From Nocardia fluminea (lineage in GTDB: Bacteria > Actinomycetota > Actinomycetes > Mycobacteriales > Mycobacteriaceae), in contig NZ_PJMW01000002.1 in the NCBI RefSeq assembly GCF_002846365.1, positions 5,890,001-5,954,000 of the forward strand: a DNA stretch of 64,000 bases. Direction: 5' to 3'. The notes beneath the pieces were generated by a model. It had not been told where the DNA came from. It saw only the letters and a list, made by a program, of their open reading frames with translations, and ran no database searches. Position 1 is the stretch's first letter. Every line of letters begins with the position of its first letter. Shown piece after piece: positions 24,856 to 33,627 of this stretch. The position numbers and the translations under genes are program-made.

Positions 24856-25745
24856 CCGCGATGCCGCGACCGCAGCGCGCAGCGGTGGGTGAACTGCTGA
24901 GGGTCGGATCCCACGAACTCCACGTCCGCCGAGACGGACCCGCAGACGCCGAACCGCTGCTGCTCGTGCACGGTTTCATGGAATCGCTGCACTGGTGGGA
25001 CCGGCTCACGCCCTTGTTGAGCGACACCTACCGTGTCATCAGAGTCGATCTGGCCGGTTACGGATGCACCCGTGCCGACACCGCATTCGACGCGACCGCG
25101 CAAGCCGCGCTCCTGGAATCGGTAGCGGACAGCCTCGAACTCACCGGCATCACCGCCGTCGGGCATTCCTGGGGCGCCGATCACGTCCTGTCTCTGGCCG
25201 AACGCTCCGATCGGGTTACCAGGATCGTCATCATCGGCCAAGCACCCGACTACAGCGATCTGCCGATACCGGCGATCGCACGCCTGCTCGGCTTCGATGC
25301 CGTGGACCCGATAGTCGCGCTGGCGCATCGAAGTCTGCCGGAATGGGCATTCCGTCGCATCATCGCGCAGGGCTTCGCCGAGGGCTTCGATCTGACCACG
25401 TTGGAAGACCCCGCACAGCTGTACGCCGACTATCGAGCGATGTCACCGCGCATGTATCGCGCCGTTGCTCTGGACCGCCCGAAAGCGCTCGCGCTACGTC
25501 CTCTCGATGTCCGGGTGCGCGATCTCGGCCTTCCGACGCTGGTGATCCACGGCGAGCGAGACCGCATGTACGACTGCGCGAGCACCGTCGCCCGATATGC
25601 CGCGGTCGGCGCGCGCACCGAAGTCGTCCCCGCTGCCGGACATTCGCCGCAGATCGAAACACCACACCGAGTCGCCGCTCTGCTCAGAGCCTTCTGCCAC
25701 CCGGTGAGAGCGCCGAAAGCGGCCGTCGATGAGCCCGCCGGCTAG
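24852..25745 (+). CDS. Alpha/beta hydrolase
   Basis: A 297-residue protein with a complete triad: Ser in VGHSWGADH, Asp in IHGERDRMYD and His in PAAGHSPQIE. The oxyanion motif is HGFMES. The fold is that of lactonases, esterases and haloperoxidase-like enzymes; the substrate is unknown. Its ATG overlaps the TetR stop, so they are translationally coupled. The stop shares CTAG with the convergent methyltransferase stop. Confidence 0.87.
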   Translation: MTAMPRPQRAAVGELLRVGSHELHVRRDGPADAEPLLLVHGFMESLHWWDRLTPLLSDTYRVIRVDLAGYGCTRADTAFDATAQAALLESVADSLELTGITAVGHSWGADHVLSLAERSDRVTRIVIIGQAPDYSDLPIPAIARLLGFDAVDPIVALAHRSLPEWAFRRIIAQGFAEGFDLTTLEDPAQLYADYRAMSPRMYRAVALDRPKALALRPLDVRVRDLGLPTLVIHGERDRMYDCASTVARYAAVGARTEVVPAAGHSPQIETPHRVAALLRAFCHPVRAPKAAVDEPAG

Positions 25746-26455
25746 GTGGGCACCGGACAGACCAGCATCTCGTCGGCACCGTCCTGGAATTCGTAGTCGA
25801 CCCTCGCGATTCGGCTCCGGATCCCCACTTCGGACAGATCGGCGAGCAACTGCTCGAGCCGCGGGTACCGCTTCGACGAACCGATGGGTGTCAGCGGAAA
25901 CAGGCGGACCTCGGTGATGGCGACGCGCGCCAGTTCGACGATCGATCGGTAGTGGAAGGCGTAGTCGAGGTCGTCGGCGTAACTGAAGAGCAGGTGCGAG
26001 CTCAGGACCAGGTCGAAGGTGTGGTCGGGGAACGGGAGAGTGGGCAGGCGGGCCGCGACGTAGCGGTCGGGTGCGGCGCGGGCATGGGCGGCGAAGTGTT
26101 CGGCTGACTCGCGGCGGGCGCGGTGGTGTGCGTCGGGATCGGCGAAGAAGGTCCAGCTGTAGGCGTCGGCGTGCTCGCGTACGTACCGATTGCCACGGTC
26201 GGCTTCGGCGACCGCGGTGGCGGCCACCTGCTCGAGGCCATCGCCGAAATAGGCTACGTCACAAGCGGTTACATCACCGCCGCGTCGACTGACCTCCGCG
26301 GTGAAACCAGCCGCACCGCCCGGGCAATCGAGAATTCGGCGGTCGAGGTCGTCGTCGGTGAGCGCGAACATCGCCTGGTACTCGGCGAGCGAACGCGAGC
26401 TGACGAGGATCTCGCCGAACCCACCGGTGCCCGTGGACATGTCGTTGTCGATCAT
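25742..26455 (-). CDS. SAM-dependent methyltransferase-like protein
   Basis: A 237-residue class I methyltransferase-like protein. Motif I reads ILDCPGGAAGFTAEVSRRGG and motif II VTACDVAYF; the later LPFPDHTFDLVLSSHLLFSY is the motif IV region. GGAAGG lies upstream of ATG 26455. The acceptor is unknown, and the tail (GADEMLVCPVPT) is not informative. Ends tail to tail with the alpha/beta hydrolase gene. Confidence 0.75.
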   Translation of the reverse strand: MIDNDMSTGTGGFGEILVSSRSLAEYQAMFALTDDDLDRRILDCPGGAAGFTAEVSRRGGDVTACDVAYFGDGLEQVAATAVAEADRGNRYVREHADAYSWTFFADPDAHHRARRESAEHFAAHARAAPDRYVAARLPTLPFPDHTFDLVLSSHLLFSYADDLDYAFHYRSIVELARVAITEVRLFPLTPIGSSKRYPRLEQLLADLSEVGIRSRIARVDYEFQDGADEMLVCPVPT

Positions 26456-26634
26456 GGTCGTCCTTCCATTCTGGACCGCCCTCAGGGCCGAACAGATGTC
26501 GTCACGACAGATCTGGCCACCCACGGGGCGGCCGCGCACAACTCGGTCAGCCGCTAACTCAGCGGCCACCACAGTTGCGCGAACATCATCACCCGGTGAT
26601 TCAACCACGCGAAAGTTCACGCGAGTAGGAGATT

Positions 26635-26666
26635 TTCACCGCTTTGACGGATCATGTGGCGGTGAA
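26635..26666. promoter_or_regulatory. Inverted repeat in the 26456-26762 divergent region
   Basis: TTCACCGC (26635-26642) and GCGGTGAA (26659-26666) form 8-bp perfect arms 16 bases apart, just upstream of the CPCC-motif gene. The rest of the 307-base divergent region shows no gene. A TCACC-C-GGTGA palindrome lies near 26590. Function is inferred. Confidence 0.4.
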
Positions 26667-26762
26667 TCAAGATCGATCGATGGCCTCGGAGACAGATTTC
26701 GCCGCCACATCCCAGGTACGGACGCTGGTGTGGCGTCCGGTCGTGGTGATCGGCGCTCCGAC

Positions 26763-27203
26763 ATGAATACGGCCGAACTCGCGGCGGATCTGGACGAACG
26801 ACAGTTCGCCCGCTACGAATGCCCCTGTTGCGAAGAGCCGATCGAGCGCACCTGGAACATGGTCACCCGCGACGGGATCGCCTACGCGGCGTACTTCGCC
26901 AACAGCTACCACCACACCGACCAAGCCCATGACACCTGGATCGATGTCATCCTGGGCACCTGGGATACCGAATCCGTCGACGATCACGTGACTTTCGGTT
27001 GCCGCGTCGGCCCGGTGCAACGCAGTCCGTACCCGGCGGCCACCCTGGTCCAGGCCTGCCTGGACGGATCCGCCGACGAGGTCCACGGGGTGGTGCTCTC
27101 GCGTGAGGACGGCTTGGCCCACCCTCGCCTGCCGGAGTTCTGGGAGGTCGTCGACTTCGTCTTGGCCAACGACCCGACCGTCACCGCCCACCTGTACCCG
27201 TGA
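26763..27203 (+). CDS. Hypothetical protein with N-terminal CPCC motif
   Basis: A 146-residue protein. A conserved-looking YECPCCEEPIERTW at residues 19-32 suggests a small metal site with only one Cys cluster visible. The rest (AYFANSYHHTDQAHDTWIDV, ILGTWDTESVDDHVTFGCRV) is a soluble alpha/beta protein. I do not recognise the family, though similar single-domain proteins occur in actinomycetes. ATG 26763 gives a compact protein; a longer frame upstream lacks homology character. Confidence 0.65.
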   Translation: MNTAELAADLDERQFARYECPCCEEPIERTWNMVTRDGIAYAAYFANSYHHTDQAHDTWIDVILGTWDTESVDDHVTFGCRVGPVQRSPYPAATLVQACLDGSADEVHGVVLSREDGLAHPRLPEFWEVVDFVLANDPTVTAHLYP

Positions 27204-27239
27204 CCAAGGGGCCATCCGAACCGGATGACCCCTGCCCGC

Positions 27240-28361
27240 TCAGTCGAGTGGGCTGTGCCCCAACAGCACCAGTCCGCTGAAGCGGGTCTGCTTCGCCCGG
27301 GGCAAGGGGTGGAACTGGCAACCGTGGATGTCGCGGTAGAGGCGTTCGAGGTCGCAGGTGCGCGAGTACCCCGCGCCGCCGGTGGTTTCGATGGCCAGGC
27401 GGACGGTCGTGATGAGCGCGTCGGCCGCGACGGTCTTGCGGCTGAGGGTGCGGGCAGCGTAGGCGTCGGTGTTGGGGAAGCTCAGATTCTCCGAAGCGGT
27501 GAACATGGCGGCGATGAGATCCTCGGCAGTGGTGTAGGCATTGAGCATCTCACCTGCCGACTGGACTGTGTGGGCATCGGGACGGCCCGCCAGCAGGCGC
27601 GCGGTGAGCTCGACAGCCGCGTCCGCCACCCCGAGGTAGGCGGCCAGCACCAGGGGAAGAGCCGCGCCGATCACCACATTCAGCACCGGCGGCCACGGAC
27701 CGGCCGGACGGGTCATCGAGACCGCGGCGTCGGGCACGAACACCTCATCGAGCACGACCGTGTGCGACCCGCTCGCCCGCAAACCGAACGAATCCCAGGT
27801 CTTGTCGATGCTCACCCCCGCAGCGGACAACGGGATCGCGAAATGCAGCACCTCGCCGTCACAGCGGACACTGGTGACGAGCACATCGCCCACCTCACAC
27901 CCACTCGCGGGCGCCTTCCGCGCACTCACCCGATACCCGCCCTCGACGCGCTCGGCCTGCCCGTTGGAGTCGACCCAGTCCGAGGCGCCGGTGCTGACCA
28001 GGATCGCCCCGCCCGCCACCTTCGCGAACACCGCCGAAGCATCCACGCCGTGGTTGTGCCGCCACACCTGGGCGGCCACCAGGTGCGAGTGCATCGCGAA
28101 CGCGACCGCCGTCGACGGATCGTGCCTGCCGAGCTCGCGCAGGATCTCACCCATCTCCCGATGGGAGGCGCCCCCACCGCCGAACTCGACCGGTACGAGC
28201 GCCACGGACAGCCCGCTCGAACGCAACCGATCGAACGCGGCGACGGAGATTTCACCGGTGCGGTCCCGCTCGGCGACCTCGAGACGCAGGGTTTCACCGA
28301 TTTCGCGGGCCACCGAAACCCGGTCGATGCTGGATGTGGTGTCAGAAATTGTGGAAGTCAT
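27240..28361 (-). CDS. Acyl-CoA dehydrogenase-family flavoprotein
   Basis: A 373-residue protein with the ACAD fold: N-terminal helices (FDRLRSSGLSVALVPVEFGG), mid beta domain (GAILVSTGASDWVDSNGQAE, RVSARKAPASGCEVGDVLV) and C-terminal helices (AIETTGGAGYSRTCDLERLY, RDIHG). The usual Glu base position is not evident, and the sequence is closer to the group of FMN/FAD hydroxylase- or desulfurase-like ACAD relatives. Divergent from an HxlR regulator with two matching operators between. Confidence 0.83.
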   Translation of the reverse strand: MTSTISDTTSSIDRVSVAREIGETLRLEVAERDRTGEISVAAFDRLRSSGLSVALVPVEFGGGGASHREMGEILRELGRHDPSTAVAFAMHSHLVAAQVWRHNHGVDASAVFAKVAGGAILVSTGASDWVDSNGQAERVEGGYRVSARKAPASGCEVGDVLVTSVRCDGEVLHFAIPLSAAGVSIDKTWDSFGLRASGSHTVVLDEVFVPDAAVSMTRPAGPWPPVLNVVIGAALPLVLAAYLGVADAAVELTARLLAGRPDAHTVQSAGEMLNAYTTAEDLIAAMFTASENLSFPNTDAYAARTLSRKTVAADALITTVRLAIETTGGAGYSRTCDLERLYRDIHGCQFHPLPRAKQTRFSGLVLLGHSPLD

Positions 28362-28396
28362 GTTTCGAAGGTAGGAAGCGCCGCGATAACCAGATA

Positions 28397-28433
28397 GTCC
28401 AGAAAGTGGACTCTCCCGGTCCAGAAAGTGGAC
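28397..28433. promoter_or_regulatory. Two HxlR-type operators
   Basis: GTCCAGAAAGTGGAC occurs twice, at 28397-28411 and 28419-28433. Each copy is itself a palindrome (GTCCA-N5-TGGAC). The 22-base spacing is two helical turns, as for two dimers on one face. They lie between the ACAD start (28361) and the HxlR start (28478). Confidence 0.78.
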
Positions 28434-28477
28434 CCCGTCGCCGCGACGGAGGAGCGATCACGACCACTGAGGTGCCC

Positions 28478-29176
28478 ATGACGATCACGACCGCAGGCTA
28501 CGGCCAGTACTGCCCCATCTCGCGTGCTCTCGACGTGCTCGGCGAACGGTGGTCCTTGCTCATCCTGCGGGATCTGTTCGTCGGCACCACCCGCTTCAAC
28601 GACCTCGCCCGCGGACTGCCCGGCCTGTCGCGCAGCCTGCTCGCCAAACGCCTGCGCCAGTTCGAACGCGCCGGACTCATCGAGAAGATCGGCACCGAAC
28701 ACCTGCTCACCGAAGCGGGCAGCCAACTCGAACCCATCCTGTTCGGCCTCGGCGAATGGGGCGCACGCTGGACCTTCGGCGAACCACAGGACGAGGAACT
28801 CGACGCCGCCCTGCTCGTGTGGTGGATGCACACCCGCGTCGACACGTCCATGCTGCCCGGTCGGCGGCAGGTGCTGCACGTCCGCTTCACCGACGACGTT
28901 CGCCGTTTCTGGATCGTGGTCGAAGGCGCGGTGCCCTCGGTGTGCGAGACCGATCCCGGCTATCCCGTCGACATCACCATCAGCGCCGATGTCGCCGGCC
29001 TCTACGAGGTGTGGCTGGGGCGCATGCCGCTCACCCACGCCCAACGCACCGGGCGGATCACCTTCACCGGCCCGCCCGCGCTGACCCGCCGGATGCCCGC
29101 GGTTTTGCAGCTGAGCCCGGTGGCCGGATATGTCGCGGCGTCGGCCCGCCCGGACCCGCACGCGCGCGCCTCATGA
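28478..29176 (+). CDS. HxlR-family regulator with C-terminal SCP2-like domain
   Basis: A 232-residue protein. Residues 8-95 are the HxlR winged helix (YCPISRALDVLGERWSLLIL, GLSRSLLAKRLRQFERAGLI). The C-terminal half (RQVLHVRFTDDVRRFWIVVE, TISADVAGLYEVWLGRMP) resembles a sterol-carrier-like sensor domain often fused to HxlR in actinomycetes. ATG 28478 follows GAGGTG. Probably represses itself and the divergent flavoprotein gene through the paired operators. Confidence 0.87.
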   Translation: MTITTAGYGQYCPISRALDVLGERWSLLILRDLFVGTTRFNDLARGLPGLSRSLLAKRLRQFERAGLIEKIGTEHLLTEAGSQLEPILFGLGEWGARWTFGEPQDEELDAALLVWWMHTRVDTSMLPGRRQVLHVRFTDDVRRFWIVVEGAVPSVCETDPGYPVDITISADVAGLYEVWLGRMPLTHAQRTGRITFTGPPALTRRMPAVLQLSPVAGYVAASARPDPHARAS

Positions 29177-29194
29177 GACGAACACCGCTGCCGC

Positions 29195-29749
29195 TCACAC
29201 CGCTTCGGCTCGACCGGCAATCTCCATCGCCCAGCGGTACAGCGCTACCGGATCTCCCAGACTCGCCTGCGCTTCAGGCCGGACCAGGACTCCGTTCGCC
29301 GCGGACAACAGGTCGTACAGGCCCAGATACACCCACTCCCACAACATGCTGTCGAAGTTGTAGGACATCATGGCCCGTTCGACACGACCACGGATCTCGA
29401 CGATCTCCGCCGACCCCAGTCCCACCCCGTGCAACCGTGCTTCGGTCGCCCGCTGGTCCTCGGCATCGAACCAGGTGTCGAGAAACGGTTCGAGCAGATC
29501 AGCCCAGATATCGAGACGTCGATGCACCGCGATCGCGTTGCGCCGGCAGAACTCGTCGAGCGCGCGACGGTGCTCGGCATGCACGAACAGCATCTCACCG
29601 GCGACGGTGCGCAGGTACGGGCGGATCGCGCCGGGATCGGCTTCGGTGATCGCGGATACAACGATCATGCCCTCGGGATACACCGACGCGCCCGCGAAAG
29701 GGTAGTCGACGAACCCGATTTCCGTGTCGGCCATGACCACCCGCATCAC
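29195..29749 (-). CDS. Hypothetical protein, 184 residues
   Basis: A soluble protein with helical middle (HAEHRRALDEFCRRNAIAVH, DIWADLLEPFLDTWFDAED) and C-terminal FDSMLWEWVYLGLYDLLSAA. No domain is recognised. The start could be GTG 29749, ATG 29746 or ATG 29734. Convergent with the HxlR gene and upstream of nothing obvious on its strand. Confidence 0.6.
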   Translation of the reverse strand: MMRVVMADTEIGFVDYPFAGASVYPEGMIVVSAITEADPGAIRPYLRTVAGEMLFVHAEHRRALDEFCRRNAIAVHRRLDIWADLLEPFLDTWFDAEDQRATEARLHGVGLGSAEIVEIRGRVERAMMSYNFDSMLWEWVYLGLYDLLSAANGVLVRPEAQASLGDPVALYRWAMEIAGRAEAV

Positions 29750-29875
29750 TCGATGATGTCGGCTCGACCAGGTCCCGACCAGGCCTCGTGAACTATATGG
29801 AACAAAACGTGGCGGTAATCACTAGTTGCCGCGTCATGTTGGCGGCCGCCGTGATCAAAACGTTAGGATTCGATT

Positions 29876-30115
29876 ATGGTGCGTACCGGAGCAGTAACGT
29901 CAGAGCCGTACGAACCGAATGTTCCGCTCCCCCAAGCACATCCGGCTCGCCTCGAACTGGTCAGCGAAGCTCCCGACACCGCCGCGGCGCCCACCGGAGC
30001 AGCCGACGACCACTTCCCGCGCCTTGGCGACACCAGCTTCCTCACCGGCGCGGCCCGGCACCGGCTCGCCGCCTACATCCATACCCAGCTCGCCGAACTC
30101 GAAGAGATGCCGTGA
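29876..30115 (+). CDS. Small protein preceding the tyrosine recombinase
   Basis: A 79-residue acidic protein (DDHFPRLGDTSFLTGAARHR then LAAYIHTQLAELEEMP). It ends 73 bases before the recombinase start on the same strand. No helix-turn-helix or excisionase pattern is clear. The codon pattern and short spacing suggest it is co-transcribed with the recombinase. Confidence 0.45.
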   Translation: MVRTGAVTSEPYEPNVPLPQAHPARLELVSEAPDTAAAPTGAADDHFPRLGDTSFLTGAARHRLAAYIHTQLAELEEMP

Positions 30116-30188
30116 CGGCACGCCGATGACATAAGCTGCGACGCCGGTAACTATCGGCGCCAGCGGCGATTCACAAGGAGTGGCGAGC

Positions 30189-31391
30189 TTGAGCGACGCA
30201 TCGGTCGTGCTTCCCGAGCAAGTCCGCACCGAACTGCGCCGCGGAGTACGCAGTGTCCTCGTCGACACCGCCGCCCTTCGCCTGGTCCGCGAACGCTTCG
30301 ACGACACCCAAGCAGGCGCACTGCGCCGCTACCTCGAAGCCTCCCAATCGGCGAACACCCTGCGCGCCTACCGCACCGACTGGATCGCCTGGGCGGGCTG
30401 GTGCGCGGCCGAACACCGACAGGCCCTGCCCGCCGACCCGCTCGACGTGGCCGTTTACCTGGCCGCCTCCGCCGACGCCCGACGAGAAAACGGCACGTGG
30501 GCATTCAGCCCCGCCACCCTCGATCGCAAGTCCGCCGCCATCGCCGCGGTTCACGCCGCCAACGGACTCCCCTCACCGACCCGCTCCGACGTCGTACGAC
30601 TCACCCTGCGCGGCATCCGCCGCACCCGCCGCACCCCACCGACCCGGAAACGCCCCGTCCTGCTGCACACCCTCGACCAGCTGCTCGCCGAACTCCCCGC
30701 CCCCGCCTGGCCCACCGAACCCGCGCGCCGCCGCGACGGCCTCGCGCTGCTGGTCGGTTTCGCCGGCGCACTGCGACGCAGCGAACTCGCGGGCCTGCGT
30801 ATCAGCGACGTGCACGTACGTACCGACCACAGCACCGGCGAACCGCTGCTCGTCGTGCACCTGCCGACCACCAAGACCGACCCGACCGGCGTCGCCGAAC
30901 AGCGCATCGCCCTACCCCGCGGCAAACACCCACGCACCTGCCCGATCTGCGCGTTCGCCGACTGGGTCCGTCTCCTGGAAGTCCACGCCGACACCGGCGA
31001 CGAGGGCACCCGAGCCTGGACGGCGAGCAACCTCATCGCCGACACCACGATCCACCGCTGCCACGGCTTCACCGGCAGCCGGCTCAGCACCGACGAGGAC
31101 CGCCCACTGTTCCCCACCATCAACCGGCACGGCTCCATCGGCGACGCCGCACTGTCGGGCCGGGCCGTCGCCGAACTCGTCAAGCGCTACGCGGCCCGTG
31201 CGGGCCTCGACCCCGACCTGTTCTCCGGGCACTCCCTGCGCGCGGGCTTCGCCACCCAGGCCGCACTCGGCGGCGCCAGCGACCGCGAGATCATGCGCCA
31301 GGGCCGCTGGGCCAACCCCCGCACCGTCCACGGCTACATCCGCACCGCGAATCCACTCGAAGACAACGCCGTCACCAAACTCGGCCTCTGA
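30189..31391 (+). CDS. Tyrosine recombinase / integrase
   Basis: A 400-residue phage-integrase-family protein. The N-terminal SAM-like DNA-binding region is YLEASQSANTLRAYRTDWIA. Catalytic residues can be placed: Arg in GALRRSELAGLRISD, Lys in TTKTD, HSLRAG, RWANPRTVHGYIR with the Tyr near the end. A CPICAF pair lies in the catalytic domain insert. TTG 30189 sits 8 bases after AAGGAG; the GTG at 30180 overlaps that site and is rejected. No tRNA or att repeat is visible nearby, so a present-day element boundary is not supported. Confidence 0.87.
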   Translation: MSDASVVLPEQVRTELRRGVRSVLVDTAALRLVRERFDDTQAGALRRYLEASQSANTLRAYRTDWIAWAGWCAAEHRQALPADPLDVAVYLAASADARRENGTWAFSPATLDRKSAAIAAVHAANGLPSPTRSDVVRLTLRGIRRTRRTPPTRKRPVLLHTLDQLLAELPAPAWPTEPARRRDGLALLVGFAGALRRSELAGLRISDVHVRTDHSTGEPLLVVHLPTTKTDPTGVAEQRIALPRGKHPRTCPICAFADWVRLLEVHADTGDEGTRAWTASNLIADTTIHRCHGFTGSRLSTDEDRPLFPTINRHGSIGDAALSGRAVAELVKRYAARAGLDPDLFSGHSLRAGFATQAALGGASDREIMRQGRWANPRTVHGYIRTANPLEDNAVTKLGL

Positions 31392-31446
31392 ACTGAGCGG
31401 ATGTCAGTCGGCCGCCGGCGCCGCATACGCTTTCGCGGCCATCGGA

Positions 31447-31929
31447 TCAGGCGATCCGGTCGAGCCGGAAGATGCGGAACTCGCGGCCGCCCGAGCGCTG
31501 GAACTCCATCTCGTAGCCCGGCCAGAACTCCACGGCCTGGTCCCACACACGCTTACGCTCGACGCCGGTGATCTCCACGACCGACACCGGGAACGCGGAG
31601 CTGCCGTCGAAGCGCGCCGACGCCGTGCGGGCGGCGCGCAGGTTCGCCGACCAGGCCGGATGCTCGGGCTTACCCCAGTTCGAGCCCACGAGATAGAAGC
31701 CGTCGCCGTCGGGGACGCACAGCAGCGAGGTCGTGCGCGGCTGGCCCGACTTGCGTCCGACCACGGTGATCTCGATCGACGGGAGCCCGGCCAGATCGAG
31801 CACGCCCCACCGACCGCCGCTGAGCCTGCGCAACAACCGCTCGGTCGGCAGAACGACGCCGGCGCCACGCATCACCCAGGGCTGAGACGCGAATACGCGC
31901 GCGAAGCCCGGCAAGGGATTCCAAACCAT
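31447..31929 (-). CDS. Deazaflavin (F420)-dependent nitroreductase-family protein
   Basis: A 160-residue split-barrel protein of the Ddn type: RRLSGGRWGVLDLAGLP, ITVVGRKSGQPRTTSLLCVP, YLVGSNWGKPEHPAWSANLR and FPVSVVEI match the family core in order. Family members bind reduced F420 and reduce quinones or nitroaromatics. ATG 31929 has GGAG close upstream and gives the usual family length; the open frame continues to 32082 without homology. Confidence 0.85.
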   Translation of the reverse strand: MVWNPLPGFARVFASQPWVMRGAGVVLPTERLLRRLSGGRWGVLDLAGLPSIEITVVGRKSGQPRTTSLLCVPDGDGFYLVGSNWGKPEHPAWSANLRAARTASARFDGSSAFPVSVVEITGVERKRVWDQAVEFWPGYEMEFQRSGGREFRIFRLDRIA

Positions 31930-32127
31930 CTCCGAATCCTGGCTCGAGCGAACCCGCTTCGCCCACTCACGACGGTGTCCTGAGAGACAACTCACTACCA
32001 GGTCATGCCCTAACCCTCGCATCCGAGACCAGCGGGGACCTCCCCTGTCTTTGCTGGTGAGTTCGATATTTCGTATGAACATGTCGTGTGGCGAGTGACG
32101 TTTCGGTGATTGAGGGAGTATTCATGT

Positions 32128-32145
32128 GTAGATGCGCATATCTAC
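32128..32145. promoter_or_regulatory. Palindrome in the 31930-32266 divergent region
   Basis: GTAGAT-GCGCAT-ATCTAC has 6-bp arms, in an AT-richer patch upstream of the secreted glycosidase. The rest of the 337-base gap shows no gene. Possible operator of the glycosidase. Confidence 0.4.
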
Positions 32146-32266
32146 GTAACTACATGGAATTTTGCCAAGTTCTAATGCCGCCGCTCCGGCTCGATCCCTC
32201 CGCACAGTTGCTCGATGTCGCAGACTGTTATCACTCCCCTCCCCCTTCCTAGCTGCCAGGAGCGCA

Positions 32267-33589
32267 ATGCCCTCCCCCAGTGGTCGACGCATACTCGCTA
32301 CGCTCGCCGTAGCCGCCTTCGCGCTGCTCACGACCAGCCCCTCCCCCGCTCTCGCTCGACCGGACGCCCCGGCCCATCTGGCGCCTCTCGGGCCTGAATT
32401 CCTGTGGGGCGTGGCGGCTTCCGGCTTCCAGGCCGAGGGTGATGCGCCGGACAGCAATTGGCGCCGTTATGCCGAATCGGGCAGCACGGCCGACCCCTAC
32501 CTGAACTCGGTGGACTTCCGCAGCCGGTACCGCTCCGACATCGCCCTGGCCGCGGAACTCGGTGTGCGCGTGTACCGCATCGGCATCGAGTGGGCCCGTG
32601 TCCAACCGCAACCCGGAGTCTGGGACGAATCAGCGTTCGCGTTCTACGACGATGTCATCGCGGCGATCACGGAGGCCGGGATGCGCCCGATGCTGACCCT
32701 CGATCACTGGGTGTACCCGGGCTGGGCGGCCGACCGCGGCGGCTGGCGCGATCCGGAGATCGTCGCGAACTGGCTGTCCAATGCCCGCCGCGTCGTCGAC
32801 CGGTTCGCCCCCGCGAATCCATTGTGGGTGACCTTCAACGAGCCCACGGTCTATCTGGTCAACGAACTGCGGCACGGCGGCATCGGCGCGGCCGACATTC
32901 TCACCATGGGCGAACGAATCACCCAGGCCCACAACAGCGTCTACGACTACATCCACTCGGTTCACCCCGGCGCCCAGGTGACCAGCAACGTGGCCTACAT
33001 CCCCGCAGTCGACGACGCGGTCAGCGGACCGCTGCTCGACCGGATCTCGGCGCGCCTGGACTACATCGGCATCGACTACTACTACGGCCTCTCCCCCACA
33101 CAGCCGCAACTTCCCGATCCCGAGCGCCTCTGGACGATTCCGCTGCAAGCCGAAGGCATCTACTACGCCCTCGACCACTACGCCCGCAAGTTCCCGGGCC
33201 GCCCGCTCTACATCGTCGAAAACGGCATCCCCACCGAGAACGGACGCCCTCGCGCCGACGGCTACACCCGCGCGGACTCGCTGCGCGACACCGTCTACTG
33301 GCTGCAGCGCGCCGTCGCCGACGGCATCCCGCTGATGGGCTACAACTACTGGAGCTTGACCGACAACTACGAATGGGGCTCCTACACACCACGTTTCGGC
33401 CTCTACACCGTCGACGTGCTCACCGATCCCTCGTTGACCCGCAGACCGACCGACGCGGTCGCGGCCTACCGTGCGATCACCACGGCCGGCGGCGTCGGCC
33501 CCGGCTACCGGCCGACACGCCCCGTCACCGCATGCTCACTCGTCGACGGACTCGCCAGTTGCACCGATCCGGTGTCGGTCCCCCGGTAG
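32267..33589 (+). CDS. Secreted GH1 beta-glycosidase
   Basis: A 440-residue protein. A signal peptide covers about residues 1-31 (GRRILATLAVAAFALL, cleavage near ALARPD). The GH1 barrel follows, with FLWGVAASGFQAEG, acid/base Glu in VTFNEPTVYL and nucleophile Glu in YIVENGIPTENG, then GYNYWSLTDNYEW. A short Cys pair lies at the end (TACSLVDGLASCTD). The enzyme would cleave beta-glucosides or related glycosides outside the membrane. AGGAG precedes ATG 32267. Confidence 0.9.
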   Translation: MPSPSGRRILATLAVAAFALLTTSPSPALARPDAPAHLAPLGPEFLWGVAASGFQAEGDAPDSNWRRYAESGSTADPYLNSVDFRSRYRSDIALAAELGVRVYRIGIEWARVQPQPGVWDESAFAFYDDVIAAITEAGMRPMLTLDHWVYPGWAADRGGWRDPEIVANWLSNARRVVDRFAPANPLWVTFNEPTVYLVNELRHGGIGAADILTMGERITQAHNSVYDYIHSVHPGAQVTSNVAYIPAVDDAVSGPLLDRISARLDYIGIDYYYGLSPTQPQLPDPERLWTIPLQAEGIYYALDHYARKFPGRPLYIVENGIPTENGRPRADGYTRADSLRDTVYWLQRAVADGIPLMGYNYWSLTDNYEWGSYTPRFGLYTVDVLTDPSLTRRPTDAVAAYRAITTAGGVGPGYRPTRPVTACSLVDGLASCTDPVSVPR

Positions 33590-33627
33590 AGGTTTGAAGC
33601 GTCAACGTGTGCTCTACACTCGGGCGG

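Noticed and set aside
30000..31400. Attachment site or element boundary for the tyrosine recombinase
   Set aside because: No direct repeat pair or tRNA end could be found by eye.
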